Part shown: positions 1 through 8,019 of the stretch, one piece after another
How positions within the stretch are numbered: position 1 is the first letter of the stretch
Layout: every line of letters starts with the position of its first letter
Assembly (NCBI GenBank): GCA_964510575.1
Contig: CAZECN010000023.1
Span: forward strand, 1 to 39,065
Reading direction: 5' to 3'
From: CALKYB01 sp964510575
Lineage (GTDB): Bacteria; Bdellovibrionota_C; UBA2361; SZUA-149; CALKYB01
DNA length: 39,065 bases
Made by a program: the position numbers and the translations under genes
The notes under the pieces: generated by a model
What the model was told of the DNA's origin: nothing
The model's input: only the letters and a program-made list of their open reading frames with translations
Databases searched by the model: none

Positions 1-723
1 GCCCCTCCAAACCAGCCTTACGATATCAAGGAGGCGATTACCCACATAGCGGATAAAGATAGCTTTTTTGAAATCCAAGAGGAGTTTGCACAGAACATTG
101 TCTGCGGATTTACTAGAATCAACGGTTTTACCGTTGGGGTAGTCGGCAATCAACCTGAAGTTCTGGCCGGCTGCCTTGATATTGACGCTAGTCTAAAAGC
201 GGCTCGCTTTGTCAGATTTTGCGATGCTTTCAGCATCCCACTGTTAACCTTGGTTGACGTTCCGGGGTTTTTACCTGGCACCCGCCAAGAACACGGAGGG
301 ATTATCAAACATGGCGCAAAGCTTCTTTATGCCTACGCCGAGGCCACAGTGCCGAAAGTTACCATTATTACCCGAAAAGCCTATGGCGGGGCCTATGACG
401 TAATGTGCTCCAAGCATCTTCGAGGAGACATGAACTTTGCTTGGCCAAGTGCAGAGGTTGCAGTGATGGGACCTGATGGAGCTGCCAACATAATTTACAA
501 AGGCGAGCTCAAAGAGGCTAAAGATCCTCAAAAGAAAAGAAAGGAACTTGTTGAACGCTACAGAGAAAAATTTGCTAACCCTTGGAAAGTAGCAGAGCTT
601 GGCTATATCGATGCGGTTATTGAACCGTCTGAAAGTAGACTGCAGGTTATCCGTGCCTTAGAGATGCTTCAATCAAAACGCCAAAGCTCGCCTTGGAAAA
701 AGCATGGTAATATCCCTCTTTAG
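1..723 (+). CDS. pccB: Acyl-CoA (propionyl-CoA type) carboxylase carboxyltransferase subunit, 5' partial
   Basis: The frame is open from base 1, so the gene begins upstream and about 240 C-terminal residues are visible. They match the C-terminal half of biotin-dependent acyl-CoA carboxyltransferases of the PccB/MmdA family: NIVCGFTRING, GVVGNQPEVLAG, AARFVRFCDAF, LVDVPGFLPGT, HGAKLLYAYAEATVPK, RKAYGGAYDVMCSKHLRGD and AWPSAEVAVMG are all recognisable. The enzyme transfers a carboxyl group from carboxybiotin to propionyl-CoA or a related acyl-CoA, or runs the reverse in methylmalonyl-CoA decarboxylase. A small gene and a biotin carrier follow within 140 bp on the same strand, so this is the end of a carboxylase operon. 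The biotin carboxylase subunit is not in view. Family assignment is firm; exact substrate is inferred. Confidence 0.93.
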   Translation, partial: APPNQPYDIKEAITHIADKDSFFEIQEEFAQNIVCGFTRINGFTVGVVGNQPEVLAGCLDIDASLKAARFVRFCDAFSIPLLTLVDVPGFLPGTRQEHGGIIKHGAKLLYAYAEATVPKVTIITRKAYGGAYDVMCSKHLRGDMNFAWPSAEVAVMGPDGAANIIYKGELKEAKDPQKKRKELVERYREKFANPWKVAELGYIDAVIEPSESRLQVIRALEMLQSKRQSSPWKKHGNIPL

Positions 724-726
724 TTT

Positions 727-894
727 ATGAAGGTTGAACAAGAAGATATTTTGGCAATTGGTTTACTGCTCTTATCAGAGCAAAGAGCTGGAGGCGGCAG
801 ATATGGCAAGGTAAAGCACCTGCCAACCAAAAAGACTAAAAGACGAACAGGAAAGAAAATTGGCCAACCTCAAAAAAGTAACTGTAAACGGTAA
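727..894 (+). CDS. Small 55-residue protein between carboxyltransferase and biotin carrier
   Basis: ATG at 727 lies 3 bp after the carboxyltransferase stop, and the frame runs to TAA at 892-894, overlapping the biotin carrier start at 860 in another frame. The product begins with a short acidic then hydrophobic stretch (EQEDILAIGLLLLSEQ) followed by a Lys/Arg-rich tail (KKTKRRTGKK). Small accessory polypeptides in this position are known in sodium-pumping decarboxylase and acyl-CoA carboxylase operons, where a short N-terminal helix helps assembly. This one could play that part. I see no diagnostic motif, so function is inferred only from position. Tight packing and overlap on both sides support it as a real gene. 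Confidence 0.5.
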   Translation: MKVEQEDILAIGLLLLSEQRAGGGRYGKVKHLPTKKTKRRTGKKIGQPQKSNCKR

Positions 895-1288
895 GAGTTT
901 TCAGGTCGAAGTCCTAGAAAGACTTCCCGGTGAAGTGAGATTTGCCCTTGAAGGCAGAGAATATAAGGTTGCTTGGGAGCGGGCGCTTACTCAGGTAGGC
1001 AAACCTAAACCAACAGCAAGGAAACCTAAATCAAAGCTTCCCACAGGCCAGGCAAAAGCCGAAGCATCAGCTGGTGAATGGATTACCGCTCCAATCCCCG
1101 GAATCGTGGTAGAAATCCTGGTTAGCCCTGATGACAAAGTTGAGGCTGGTGACCCTATACTCTGCCTTGAGGCTATGAAGATGGAAAACCGTATCTATGC
1201 TCCCAAAAGCGGTACTATCGCCGAAATTCTGGTTTCGGAAGGCCAAGACGTCAGCGATGGCCAAGAGCTGGTCAAATATAAGAAATAA
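860..1288 (+). CDS. Biotin carboxyl carrier protein of an acyl-CoA carboxylase
   Basis: This 142-residue protein has a C-terminal biotinyl domain (about residues 73-142) with the attachment motif EAMKM; Lys107 is the expected biotinylated residue. The domain starts with APIPGIVVEILV and ends GQDVSDGQELVKY, as in BCCP and decarboxylase carrier domains. A Lys/Pro/Ala-rich flexible linker (about 45-72) joins it to an N-terminal region (VNGKSFQVEVL) typical of the carrier subunits of PccA/OadA-type enzymes. The start is a TTG at 860 preceded by AGGAAAG; no ATG fits. It carries CO2 between the biotin carboxylase and the upstream carboxyltransferase. Confidence 0.88.
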   Translation: MANLKKVTVNGKSFQVEVLERLPGEVRFALEGREYKVAWERALTQVGKPKPTARKPKSKLPTGQAKAEASAGEWITAPIPGIVVEILVSPDDKVEAGDPILCLEAMKMENRIYAPKSGTIAEILVSEGQDVSDGQELVKYKK

Positions 1289-1425
1289 ACACCTTTGAGC
1301 GGAGTCTAAGGTGCAAAGGGCTGATTTGAGGAAACAAATTGCTCGTTCATTGCAACTAAACATTATAGAAATAGAGTTCTATAGATTAAAATAAGTGCAC
1401 TAATTAGATAAGAATATATTCCAAT

Positions 1426-2724
1426 ATGTCCAAAAAAGAAGAAACAGCTACCCTATCCCTCCCCAACGGAGAAAGCGTCGAACTTCCTGTTGTAACAGGC
1501 TCTGAAGGCGAAAAAGGAATTGATATTAGAAAGTTGAGAAGCCAGACCGGCTACATCACTCTCGATGGCGGTTTCGGAAGCACAGGAAGTTGCGAAAGTG
1601 CGATCACACACCTGGACGGAGAAAAAGGAATACTTCGTTACCGCGGCTATCCAATCGAACAGCTCGCCAAACAATCTTCATTTCTAGAAGTAGCTTATCT
1701 TTTAATATACGGAGAGCTTCCAAAGTCTAAAGAACTAGAAAACTGGACTACCAGTATTTCACGTCACACCCTGATTCACGAAGACATGAAGCGTTTCTAT
1801 GATGGATTCCCTAGGGATGCCCATCCAATGGCGATTCTCTCTTCCGTTGTTTCAGCACTGCACACTTTTTACCAAGATTGGGAAAACCCAAAAAATCCTG
1901 AGAAGCAGGACCTTGGTATTATAAGATTGATCGCCAAGCTTCCAACGATGGTGGCCTTCAGTTACAAAAAATCGATGGGACAACCTTTTATCTACCCAGA
2001 TAACAAGCTGTCTTACTGCGCAAACTTTCTAAACATGATGTTCGCACTACCGTCTGAAGATTACTACATCGACCCGGATGTTGTAGACGCCTTGGACTTA
2101 TTACTTATTCTTCATGCGGATCACGAACAAAACTGCTCGACTAGTACGGTTAGACTTGTTGGCTCAAGTCTCTCTAATCTTTACAGCTCAGTCGCGGCTG
2201 GGATAGGTGCCCTTTGGGGACCTCTTCATGGCGGTGCAAACCAACGAGTAATTGAAATGCTTCAAGACATTGCTGCTGGTGGTGGTGTTAAACAGTATGT
2301 TGAAAAAGCAAAGAGCAAAGACAGTAAAGTAAGGCTAATGGGCTTTGGTCATAGGGTTTACAAGAACTACGATCCAAGAGCTAAGATCCTAAAAGAAGCA
2401 TGTCATAAGGTAATGAACAAACTTCCAGTTCAAAACCATTTGCTAGACATTGCTCTTGAGCTGGAAGAATTTGCCCTCAAGGACGACTACTTCGTAGAGA
2501 GAAACCTTTACCCTAACGTAGACTTCTACAGTGGTATTATTTACGAAGCGCTGGATATTCCAACCAACGGCTTTACTGTGATGTTTGCTCTAGGCCGACT
2601 TCCGGGATGGATTGCTCAGTGGCGAGAAATGGTTCACTCAGAAAGCTTCAGAATTGGGCGTCCTAGACAAATTTACACTGGACCCACTGAACGACACTAT
2701 ATTCCTGTTGAAGAGAGAAGCTGA
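1426..2724 (+). CDS. gltA: Citrate synthase, hexameric Gram-negative type
   Basis: This 432-residue enzyme condenses oxaloacetate and acetyl-CoA to citrate at the entry of the TCA cycle. The three catalytic residues are visible: His268 in PLHGGAN, His309 in GFGHRVYKNYDPRA and Asp366 in NVDFYSG. The N-terminal region (YITLDGGFGSTGSCESAITHLD, then GILRYRGYPIEQLA) is the beta-rich domain found in the longer type II enzymes of Gram-negative bacteria. The length fits that class. ATG at 1426 is the start used. It is 137 bp from the biotin carrier gene, so it probably has its own promoter in that AT-rich gap, though I could not define one with confidence. A 9-bp hairpin overlaps its stop codon. Confidence 0.97.
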   Translation: MSKKEETATLSLPNGESVELPVVTGSEGEKGIDIRKLRSQTGYITLDGGFGSTGSCESAITHLDGEKGILRYRGYPIEQLAKQSSFLEVAYLLIYGELPKSKELENWTTSISRHTLIHEDMKRFYDGFPRDAHPMAILSSVVSALHTFYQDWENPKNPEKQDLGIIRLIAKLPTMVAFSYKKSMGQPFIYPDNKLSYCANFLNMMFALPSEDYYIDPDVVDALDLLLILHADHEQNCSTSTVRLVGSSLSNLYSSVAAGIGALWGPLHGGANQRVIEMLQDIAAGGGVKQYVEKAKSKDSKVRLMGFGHRVYKNYDPRAKILKEACHKVMNKLPVQNHLLDIALELEEFALKDDYFVERNLYPNVDFYSGIIYEALDIPTNGFTVMFALGRLPGWIAQWREMVHSESFRIGRPRQIYTGPTERHYIPVEERS

Positions 2725-2733
2725 CTTCTCTCT
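2712..2733 (+). terminator. Hairpin over the citrate synthase stop codon, possible terminator
   Basis: AGAGAGAAG (2712-2720) pairs perfectly with CTTCTCTCT (2725-2733) around the 4-base loop CTGA, which contains the gltA stop. The hairpin is followed by a C run and only three T, not a proper U-tract, so termination may be weak or the hairpin may act on mRNA stability. Confidence 0.35.
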
Positions 2734-2801
2734 CCCCCCTTTCCATTCTCAGAAGATTGCCTATGGCTCTTAGCAGCCCTCACTGCTAGAAAGCTCTGGT
2801 T

Positions 2802-3659
2802 ATGTTCGACCGAAATAAAACCGTGTGGGTAGAAGTTATCATTTGCTCCCTAATAATGGGGCTAGTGCCTATTGGCATAAAAAAAGTAACTGGCAGCCCA
2901 CTTAACATTGGCACTGCTAGGCTTGCACTAGCGCTACCCTTTTTTCTTTTGATGCCCGGAATAATCGGCAATATCAAAGCTCTCAAAAAAAACGAACTAC
3001 CAGCCCTTCTTCTAATCGGCTTTCTTTTCTTTCTTCACTGGGCTCTTTATTTTCAAAGCATCAAGTCATCAAACCCGACAATGGCTGTACTTGGACTCTC
3101 CACATACGGCATTCATCTGATGCTACTTTCGATGTTTTTCTTGAAGCGAAAACCTAGACTGGTTGACCTCCTAGCTTTGGGACTCGCCTTCAGTGGAGTG
3201 CTGATGATCGTCCCTGAATTTTCACTGTATAACGAAGACAGCTACGGGCTATTGCTGGGAATTGCTGGTGGCTTCTGTTTTGCTGTTCTTCCTGTTCTTC
3301 ACAAGAAAAACTCCCATATTGACGACTTGGTGCGAACGCTTGTGATGATGGCAACAGCATTGGTTTTATTCATAGCCTCTTCCGCTACCGAACCTTGGAC
3401 TCTAGAGCCTAAACAAGACTGGCTCTGGCTACTGTTTCTTGGAGTTTTAGGCACCTTTGTTAGTCATTCTCTTTGGACCCGAGTCTCAACCTTTATGGCC
3501 CCTAACCTAACCAGCATTCTCTATTACCTGTTTATTCCAATGGCTATGTTCTGGGACTGGTTTCTGCTCTCTGAGCCCGCAACTATCAACAAGATAATTG
3601 GCGGAGCAATGATTATTGTCGGAGGCATTCTCTCAGTTGCAAAATCCGCTAGAGAGTAA
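2802..3659 (+). CDS. EamA/DMT-family membrane transporter
   Basis: The 285-residue product is almost entirely hydrophobic, with about ten membrane segments arranged as two similar halves, as in the drug/metabolite transporter superfamily. The second half ends with a segment rich in Gly and Ile (KIIGGAMIIVGGILSV), the usual last helix of EamA proteins, and the middle contains the typical LALGLAFSGVLMIV helix. Members export amino acids, nucleobases or other metabolites; no substrate can be read from the sequence. It begins 77 bp after gltA and is followed 12 bp later by the phosphodiesterase gene, so these two may be co-transcribed. Confidence 0.85.
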   Translation: MFDRNKTVWVEVIICSLIMGLVPIGIKKVTGSPLNIGTARLALALPFFLLMPGIIGNIKALKKNELPALLLIGFLFFLHWALYFQSIKSSNPTMAVLGLSTYGIHLMLLSMFFLKRKPRLVDLLALGLAFSGVLMIVPEFSLYNEDSYGLLLGIAGGFCFAVLPVLHKKNSHIDDLVRTLVMMATALVLFIASSATEPWTLEPKQDWLWLLFLGVLGTFVSHSLWTRVSTFMAPNLTSILYYLFIPMAMFWDWFLLSEPATINKIIGGAMIIVGGILSVAKSARE

Positions 3660-3671
3660 TAAAGCTTTTCC

Positions 3672-4244
3672 ATGCGCTACTCAGTAGGAATTGAGCTTTC
3701 AGAAGAAATTAAGGAATCCCTTGCCCAAGTAAAAAGCTCCTTGGCGATGGAGTTCAAAGAGGTTAGCTGGGTCAAAGACCAACACCTTCACCTCACTATA
3801 CAATTCCTAGGCAACCCCCATGGCAAAGAGAGGCGTCTGCTTACCAAAAATCTTGATAACGCGGCTTCCCAGTGCGCCCCTTTTAAACTTTGCTCCGGCA
3901 AGATCGAATGTTTTCCAGAGAACGGTGCTGTGAAAACAATTTGGATGAAAATGTCTGAGCTATCAGATTTACGAATGACCATGATTGAGAGATTCCAAAA
4001 AGAATGTCTCAATGTATTTTCAATCAAAGCAGACTCAGACAGAGAGTTTATACCCCACATTGTAATTGGCAGAGTGTCTGGCAAGACCCCTAAAGGCAAC
4101 ATACGTTCAGCTGTTAGGCTTCAAAGCTGTAAAGAAATAAAATTAAATGTTTCAGAGGCTGTTTTGATTGAGTCTCGTCTCAGCAAGAAAGGTCCTGACT
4201 ATAATGTGGGACACAGGTCCCCCTTTCTCGCTAATTTTGCTTAG
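3672..4244 (+). CDS. thpR: RNA 2',3'-cyclic phosphodiesterase (2H family, ThpR/LigT)
   Basis: This 190-residue protein belongs to the 2H phosphoesterase superfamily, which hydrolyses 2',3'-cyclic phosphates at RNA ends. The N-terminal opening (MRYSVGIELSEEIKESLAQV) and the first catalytic motif HLHLTIQFLG (His40-x-Thr42) are typical. The second motif normally reads H-x-T/S but here reads HIVIGRV, His129-x-Val131, so the second hydroxyl residue is lost while the histidine remains. That could lower or alter activity. Its stop is one base before the nadD start codon, so the two are probably translationally coupled. Confidence 0.82.
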   Translation: MRYSVGIELSEEIKESLAQVKSSLAMEFKEVSWVKDQHLHLTIQFLGNPHGKERRLLTKNLDNAASQCAPFKLCSGKIECFPENGAVKTIWMKMSELSDLRMTMIERFQKECLNVFSIKADSDREFIPHIVIGRVSGKTPKGNIRSAVRLQSCKEIKLNVSEAVLIESRLSKKGPDYNVGHRSPFLANFA

Positions 4245-4245
4245 T

Positions 4246-4755
4246 ATGAGTAAAGTAATAGAACTGAAAGATCTGGAACCTAAACTCTCTGAAACAGTAA
4301 TTTTCGGAGGTAGTTTTGACCCAGTTCACCAAGGTCATGTCTCCGTAGTTAAGCTTTTAGTAGAAAAGTTTAATACTGTCCTCATTGCACCAACCGCTCA
4401 GAATCCTTGGAAAGAACGAAAATCCACCTCCCTTGAACTTAGACTTGAAATGCTTGAGCTGGTGATGAAGGCCGAGGGCTTAGAGGACCAGGTCGAGCTT
4501 TGTCAGATTGAATATGAGTTTTCTGAAGACCTACTACTTGCTCTTAGAGATGGTTCCGAAGAAAACTATTCCTACTGGGCAATTGGAGAAGATAGCGCAA
4601 AGTCTGTTAGCAAATGGAGAAACTGGGACTCTTTAAAGCTTACGGCAGTAGTTGCTCCAATAGAAATAGATATCCATTCAACTGAAATAAGAAAAGGTCA
4701 AGAAACTGCACACCCTGCACTCAAGGAATTTATCGCAGATCAATCTCTCTATTAA
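4246..4755 (+). CDS. nadD: Nicotinate-nucleotide adenylyltransferase
   Basis: The product (169 residues) adenylates nicotinate mononucleotide in NAD synthesis. The nucleotidyltransferase signature GGSFDPVHQGH lies at residues 21-31, and the second nucleotide-binding motif of the family (ISSTEIR) appears as HSTEIRKG at 144-151. A longer reading frame extends upstream to 4168 but overlaps thpR by 77 bp. The ATG at 4246, one base past the thpR stop, puts the signature at the usual distance from the N-terminus and is preferred. The protein is shorter than most NadD (about 190-215 residues). The 3' end overlaps the convergent metalloprotease gene by 4 bp. Confidence 0.88.
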   Translation: MSKVIELKDLEPKLSETVIFGGSFDPVHQGHVSVVKLLVEKFNTVLIAPTAQNPWKERKSTSLELRLEMLELVMKAEGLEDQVELCQIEYEFSEDLLLALRDGSEENYSYWAIGEDSAKSVSKWRNWDSLKLTAVVAPIEIDIHSTEIRKGQETAHPALKEFIADQSLY

Positions 4756-5912
4756 TTCTTCTGCTTTGCGCCAATATGCCTAGCGGCTGCTTTTAATAAT
4801 TTTTGCTCATCCCAACCTAGCTCTTTTTCAATAGCCTTAAGTAGAGATAAGCGCATTTCACTCATTGTTTTATAAACATCAGCCAATCTAAGAATAGATT
4901 TCTTTTCTGCAATGACAGCTATCAAGGAGTAAGCCCTTGCGTAATCCGCTCCCGTACCTTGGAAAAGCCCAGGCCTCCAATCGGGGTGCCAGCTTCTCTT
5001 AGCCCTGTTTCGAACTTCTGACCTGTTGATTCCACCGCCTGAAATATAGTTAGCTCCCATCGACTCAAACCAAGTAGCAAAGCCTTCATTGTGCCAGCGC
5101 TCGGTCTTTGTGAAACCCTTTTTCATGAATTGAAATTCAATAGCATGGCCAATTTCATGAACTAAGGTCTCTTGAAGTTGAATACTAGCATCACCGAGTG
5201 AGAGCTTTTTATGCCCACAGACAGTCGCCAAGTCTCGAGCAGAAACAAATATATCTGCCGGTGGTCGCATCCAAGCCGGATGGCATCTACCATGCATGTT
5301 AATCAACACATTAGCAGGCACTTCATCCATAATAACTACTCGCCAATCATATTGCGGCTTCCTCAAATCAGCCGGAAAAGAATTCTGAGCTAAAACCCTG
5401 CTTGCTGCCGTCATTGCTGACTGCACAGCTCTTTCAGGAGCCTTGCCGAAAAAGCGTTCTGCTGACCGATCCCACCGAAGGTCAACTTTTCCAAGCGAAC
5501 TATTAAGATTGACCGTTCTTCTTGCCTTACTTAGTTCAACTTCGTTAGGACGAAGAGGTCTACCAGCTCTAGTCTTCTTATTAGATCTCTCAGAAGACTT
5601 GGAGCGGTTAAGCCTTAGAGATCTTTTCTCGGACTTTGCCTCAGAGGACTTAGGTCCCTTACCCTGCAACTCTTCGGATTCTGGTCTAGGAGTTCGCTTT
5701 CTTAACTTCGAGCAGCGAGCCGAGTCTCTAAAACCTTCAGGAACATTTTCCATGGAAGAAGTTGTTCTAAAAATCCCATCACTATCAGTGTACATACAAC
5801 TGACATCAGCCCAAGACCAAGCTGGAGTAAAAGCCAAAAGACAGAGTATCAGACTGGCGATAAGCATATACTTAGCTCCGCGGTTTTGATTAAAAAGCTC
5901 CGATTTGGTCAT
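4752..5912 (-). CDS. Secreted HExxH zinc metalloprotease-like protein
   Basis: The 386-residue product starts with a signal peptide-like segment (hydrophobic core about residues 16-33, likely cut near SWA-DVSC at 35). A low-complexity Lys/Arg/Ser/Glu-rich stretch follows at about 70-130, then a catalytic domain. Residues 252-256 form HEIGH, the zinc-binding HExxH motif. About 20 residues later, HNEGFATWFE contains Glu276, the likely third ligand, as in gluzincin peptidases. The motifs support a periplasmic or secreted peptidase; the substrate is unknown and I do not recognise the exact family. ATG at 5912 has AGG eight bases upstream. It is convergent with nadD (4-bp tail overlap) and divergent from the nucleoside phosphorylase. 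Confidence 0.75.
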   Translation of the reverse strand: MTKSELFNQNRGAKYMLIASLILCLLAFTPAWSWADVSCMYTDSDGIFRTTSSMENVPEGFRDSARCSKLRKRTPRPESEELQGKGPKSSEAKSEKRSLRLNRSKSSERSNKKTRAGRPLRPNEVELSKARRTVNLNSSLGKVDLRWDRSAERFFGKAPERAVQSAMTAASRVLAQNSFPADLRKPQYDWRVVIMDEVPANVLINMHGRCHPAWMRPPADIFVSARDLATVCGHKKLSLGDASIQLQETLVHEIGHAIEFQFMKKGFTKTERWHNEGFATWFESMGANYISGGGINRSEVRNRAKRSWHPDWRPGLFQGTGADYARAYSLIAVIAEKKSILRLADVYKTMSEMRLSLLKAIEKELGWDEQKLLKAAARHIGAKQKN

Positions 5913-6002
5913 CAGTTAAACCTGTAAAATCTTTAGTAAAATAAAGCCCTATTTATTAGTGAGCTCCCTTATGATTAGATGCAAGTAGCCTGTGATTGGC
6001 TT

Positions 6003-6030
6003 TTGTCGCATTTCAGGTTTTTGATATAAT
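6003..6030 (+). promoter_or_regulatory. Sigma-70-like promoter for the nucleoside phosphorylase gene
   Basis: A consensus -10 box TATAAT (6025-6030) lies 24 bp before the ATG at 6055, with TTGTCG (6003-6008) 16 bp upstream as a partial -35 box. The site is in the 142-bp gap between divergent genes. Confidence 0.55.
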
Positions 6031-6054
6031 TAATGCTAAATATGTTTTAAGGTT

Positions 6055-6855
6055 ATGATACATCCATTAATCAAGCCTAAGAAGGTTAAGTCAGCTCCCA
6101 CAACAGTCGTATTCGCTCCAACTGAAAATATTAAACGCCTAATGACCAAGGCTGTGAATAGTGGCGAGAACTTTCAAGCTAGACCGCCTCTCTCCGGCCA
6201 ATTCTCGTTCACTCAAAGGGGTAAAACTGGCATTGTCGGACCGGCAGTCGGCTCTCCTGCAGCTGTACTAGCCCTAGAGCCCCTATTAGCAAGTGGAACT
6301 TCTAGGGTAGTTGTAGTTGGTACGTGTGGAGGGCTTTGCCCCACCGCTCCTAAGAATTCAGCCTCCCTTTTCGATCTTGTCTTTCCCAGAGGAACAGTTA
6401 GCGAGGAAGGAACCAGTTCATTATACGGTTCAAAAGAAAATACATCATCTGGACCCTCGGCTCTTCAACTTGAGCTTGAGGCTGCACTATTACCTCTATC
6501 CGAAAGTAGCAAGACTGGAGTAATATGGACTACGGACGCTCCCTACAGAGAAACATGGGAGAAAGTTCAACATTACCATAGTATGGGTGCAGTAGCGGTT
6601 GAAATGGAATATGCTGCCATTGCTCAGATATGTAAAATTTACGACGCTGAGCTTGCGGCAGTTTTTGTAGTATCTGACTTACTAGGCAAAACTTGGCTAA
6701 ATGGTATGGGGCAAGCCAAGTTGAAAGAAAAGCTTAGCTCTATTTGCTCTTTAGTTCTAAGGCTAATTGATGAAGATAATAAAAGAGGAAAGACAATTAA
6801 TAAACGTCAAATTAACTCATCTCAAGACAAGCAAGAGATCGGGTCAGCCAACTAA
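6055..6855 (+). CDS. Nucleoside phosphorylase family protein (PNP/UDP type)
   Basis: This 266-residue protein belongs to the PNP_UDP_1 family, which cleaves the glycosidic bond of nucleosides. The phosphate-site motif GTCGGL is at residues 89-94, the ribose-binding AVEMEYAA at 181-188, and the base-binding SD pair is Ser207-Asp208. The segment TTDAPYRETWEKVQ matches the conserved TSDAFYRE-type loop of uridine and purine phosphorylases. I cannot tell whether the substrate is a purine nucleoside, uridine or methylthioadenosine. ATG at 6055 follows a TTTTAAGG sequence, a ribosome site placed unusually close. Its 3' end overlaps the next gene by 86 bp. Confidence 0.82.
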   Translation: MIHPLIKPKKVKSAPTTVVFAPTENIKRLMTKAVNSGENFQARPPLSGQFSFTQRGKTGIVGPAVGSPAAVLALEPLLASGTSRVVVVGTCGGLCPTAPKNSASLFDLVFPRGTVSEEGTSSLYGSKENTSSGPSALQLELEAALLPLSESSKTGVIWTTDAPYRETWEKVQHYHSMGAVAVEMEYAAIAQICKIYDAELAAVFVVSDLLGKTWLNGMGQAKLKEKLSSICSLVLRLIDEDNKRGKTINKRQINSSQDKQEIGSAN

Positions 6856-7549
6856 GCCCGATTTAGCAATATCTTCCAACCAGCGTGGTGGAATTTCCAT
6901 AAGTCTAGTTTTTTTATTTTTACTGGTAGCCTTCTACGCAATAATTTTATTTGCGCCTGGCTTACTAATGCCTCATGTAGGAAAGTTTCTAAATAGCAGT
7001 CAGCAGTCTACCCATGCTGATGCGATAGTAGTCTTGCTCGGAGCTAGCACACCTGACCGAGTATTGGATGCCTATACTTTGTTTAAAAATGGCGGTGCAC
7101 CAAAGATCGTTTTTGGCTCTGGCTTTGAAGACCGAGAGCTTTCTGCAAATCAACCTGAAGGTTTCCTTTGGCCTAAACCCTCTACCCATTATATTCTGGG
7201 CTTTGAAAGCTTGGGAGTTCCTGAGGAAAATATCGAGATAGTTGACACCTCTTGGGCTTATGACACAAGCAGCGAACTAGAAGCCATTGGCAAGTATGGC
7301 AGGACTCAAGGTTGGAAAGAGGTCAATTTAGTCACTAGCATTACTCACACAAAGAGAGTTTCGTTAATCTGGAAGCGGCTTAACCCAGACATAATTGGCG
7401 TAACTGTTGCCTCTGATGCAGCCGGCTATGATAAATGGTGGAAACATGGTAAGTGGAAGCGCCGGGTGGGTTACGAGTACGCGGCCCTTGTTAAAGAATC
7501 ATGGGCCCAACTCATCCACTCTCTCGGAGAGATGATTGGGAACAACTGA
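6770..7549 (+). CDS. YdcF/SanA/ElyC-type (DUF218) membrane-anchored protein
   Basis: The product of about 259 residues has a basic N-terminal tail of about 40 residues, one membrane segment (LVFLFLLVAFYAIILFAPG), then a DUF218 domain: ADAIVVLLGASTPDRVLDAY, GAPKIVFGSG, an ES-G-P-E-E-N motif region, and VTSITHTKRVSLIWKR. Family members act at the envelope in peptidoglycan or carrier-lipid homeostasis, but the reaction is not settled. ATG at 6770 is preferred because AAGG lies 7 bases upstream and no other plausible start occurs before the membrane segment. This means an 86-bp overlap with the preceding gene in another frame, unusually long, so the basic tail may be partly fortuitous. Confidence 0.75.
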   Translation: MKIIKEERQLINVKLTHLKTSKRSGQPTKPDLAISSNQRGGISISLVFLFLLVAFYAIILFAPGLLMPHVGKFLNSSQQSTHADAIVVLLGASTPDRVLDAYTLFKNGGAPKIVFGSGFEDRELSANQPEGFLWPKPSTHYILGFESLGVPEENIEIVDTSWAYDTSSELEAIGKYGRTQGWKEVNLVTSITHTKRVSLIWKRLNPDIIGVTVASDAAGYDKWWKHGKWKRRVGYEYAALVKESWAQLIHSLGEMIGNN

Positions 7550-7596
7550 CTCAGTTTTGATAACTTTCATATTGCAGTCCATCAACTCCTAAAGCT

Positions 7597-8016
7597 TTGG
7601 TAACAATTTCAAAAGTATTTGAATTCTCTGCCTGCCACACATTGGCTAGACCGGACTGGACGCCGGAGCAAAACCAATCAAAATTTGGCAAGTGCGCGAA
7701 CCCTAATGGTCACGGACACAACTACAAGCTAGAAGTCACAGTTGGTGGATCACTAGACCCGGAAACGGGCATGCTCATTGATACCAAAGAACTTCAAAAA
7801 TTGGTGGATAAAGAAATTTTAAGTGAACTCGACCATAAAAATTTAAACTTGGATGTGCCTTGGCTAGAGGGGAAACTCCCAACCACTGAAATCCTTGTAG
7901 ACGAAATTTACAAAAGAATAGAAGCACCCCTAAAAAAAGCTGCTTCCAACTGCAAACTGAGTAAAGTTGTCCTTTGGGAAACTAACAAAATTTTTGCCAC
8001 CAAAGAGGAGAGTTAA
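7597..8016 (+). CDS. 6-pyruvoyl-tetrahydropterin synthase family protein
   Basis: This 139-residue protein converts dihydroneopterin triphosphate to 6-pyruvoyl-tetrahydropterin, or acts as QueD in queuosine synthesis. Zinc ligands are His14, His39 and His41 (FSACHTL and NGHGHNY). The catalytic Cys33 is in FGKCANPNGHGHNYKLEVTV, Asp79-His80 are in DHKNLN, and Glu128 in WETNK is the pterin-binding glutamate. The FGKCxNPNGHGHNYK wording and DHKNLNLDVPW resemble PTPS proper more than short QueD. The start is TTG at 7597; no ATG is available. It is followed after 3 bp by folE and then an SDR gene, which points to a tetrahydrobiopterin-like pathway. Confidence 0.87.
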   Translation: MVTISKVFEFSACHTLARPDWTPEQNQSKFGKCANPNGHGHNYKLEVTVGGSLDPETGMLIDTKELQKLVDKEILSELDHKNLNLDVPWLEGKLPTTEILVDEIYKRIEAPLKKAASNCKLSKVVLWETNKIFATKEES

Positions 8017-8019
8017 ACT

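Noticed and set aside
4168..4245. N-terminal extension of nadD
   Set aside because: It would overlap thpR by 77 bp and add residues before the usual short N-terminus. The ATG at 4246 fits better.
5443..5889. 148-residue plus-strand frame opposite the metalloprotease gene
   Set aside because: It is antisense to a low-complexity Lys/Arg/Ser/Glu coding stretch, which lacks stops on the other strand by composition. It has no domain and no ribosome site.
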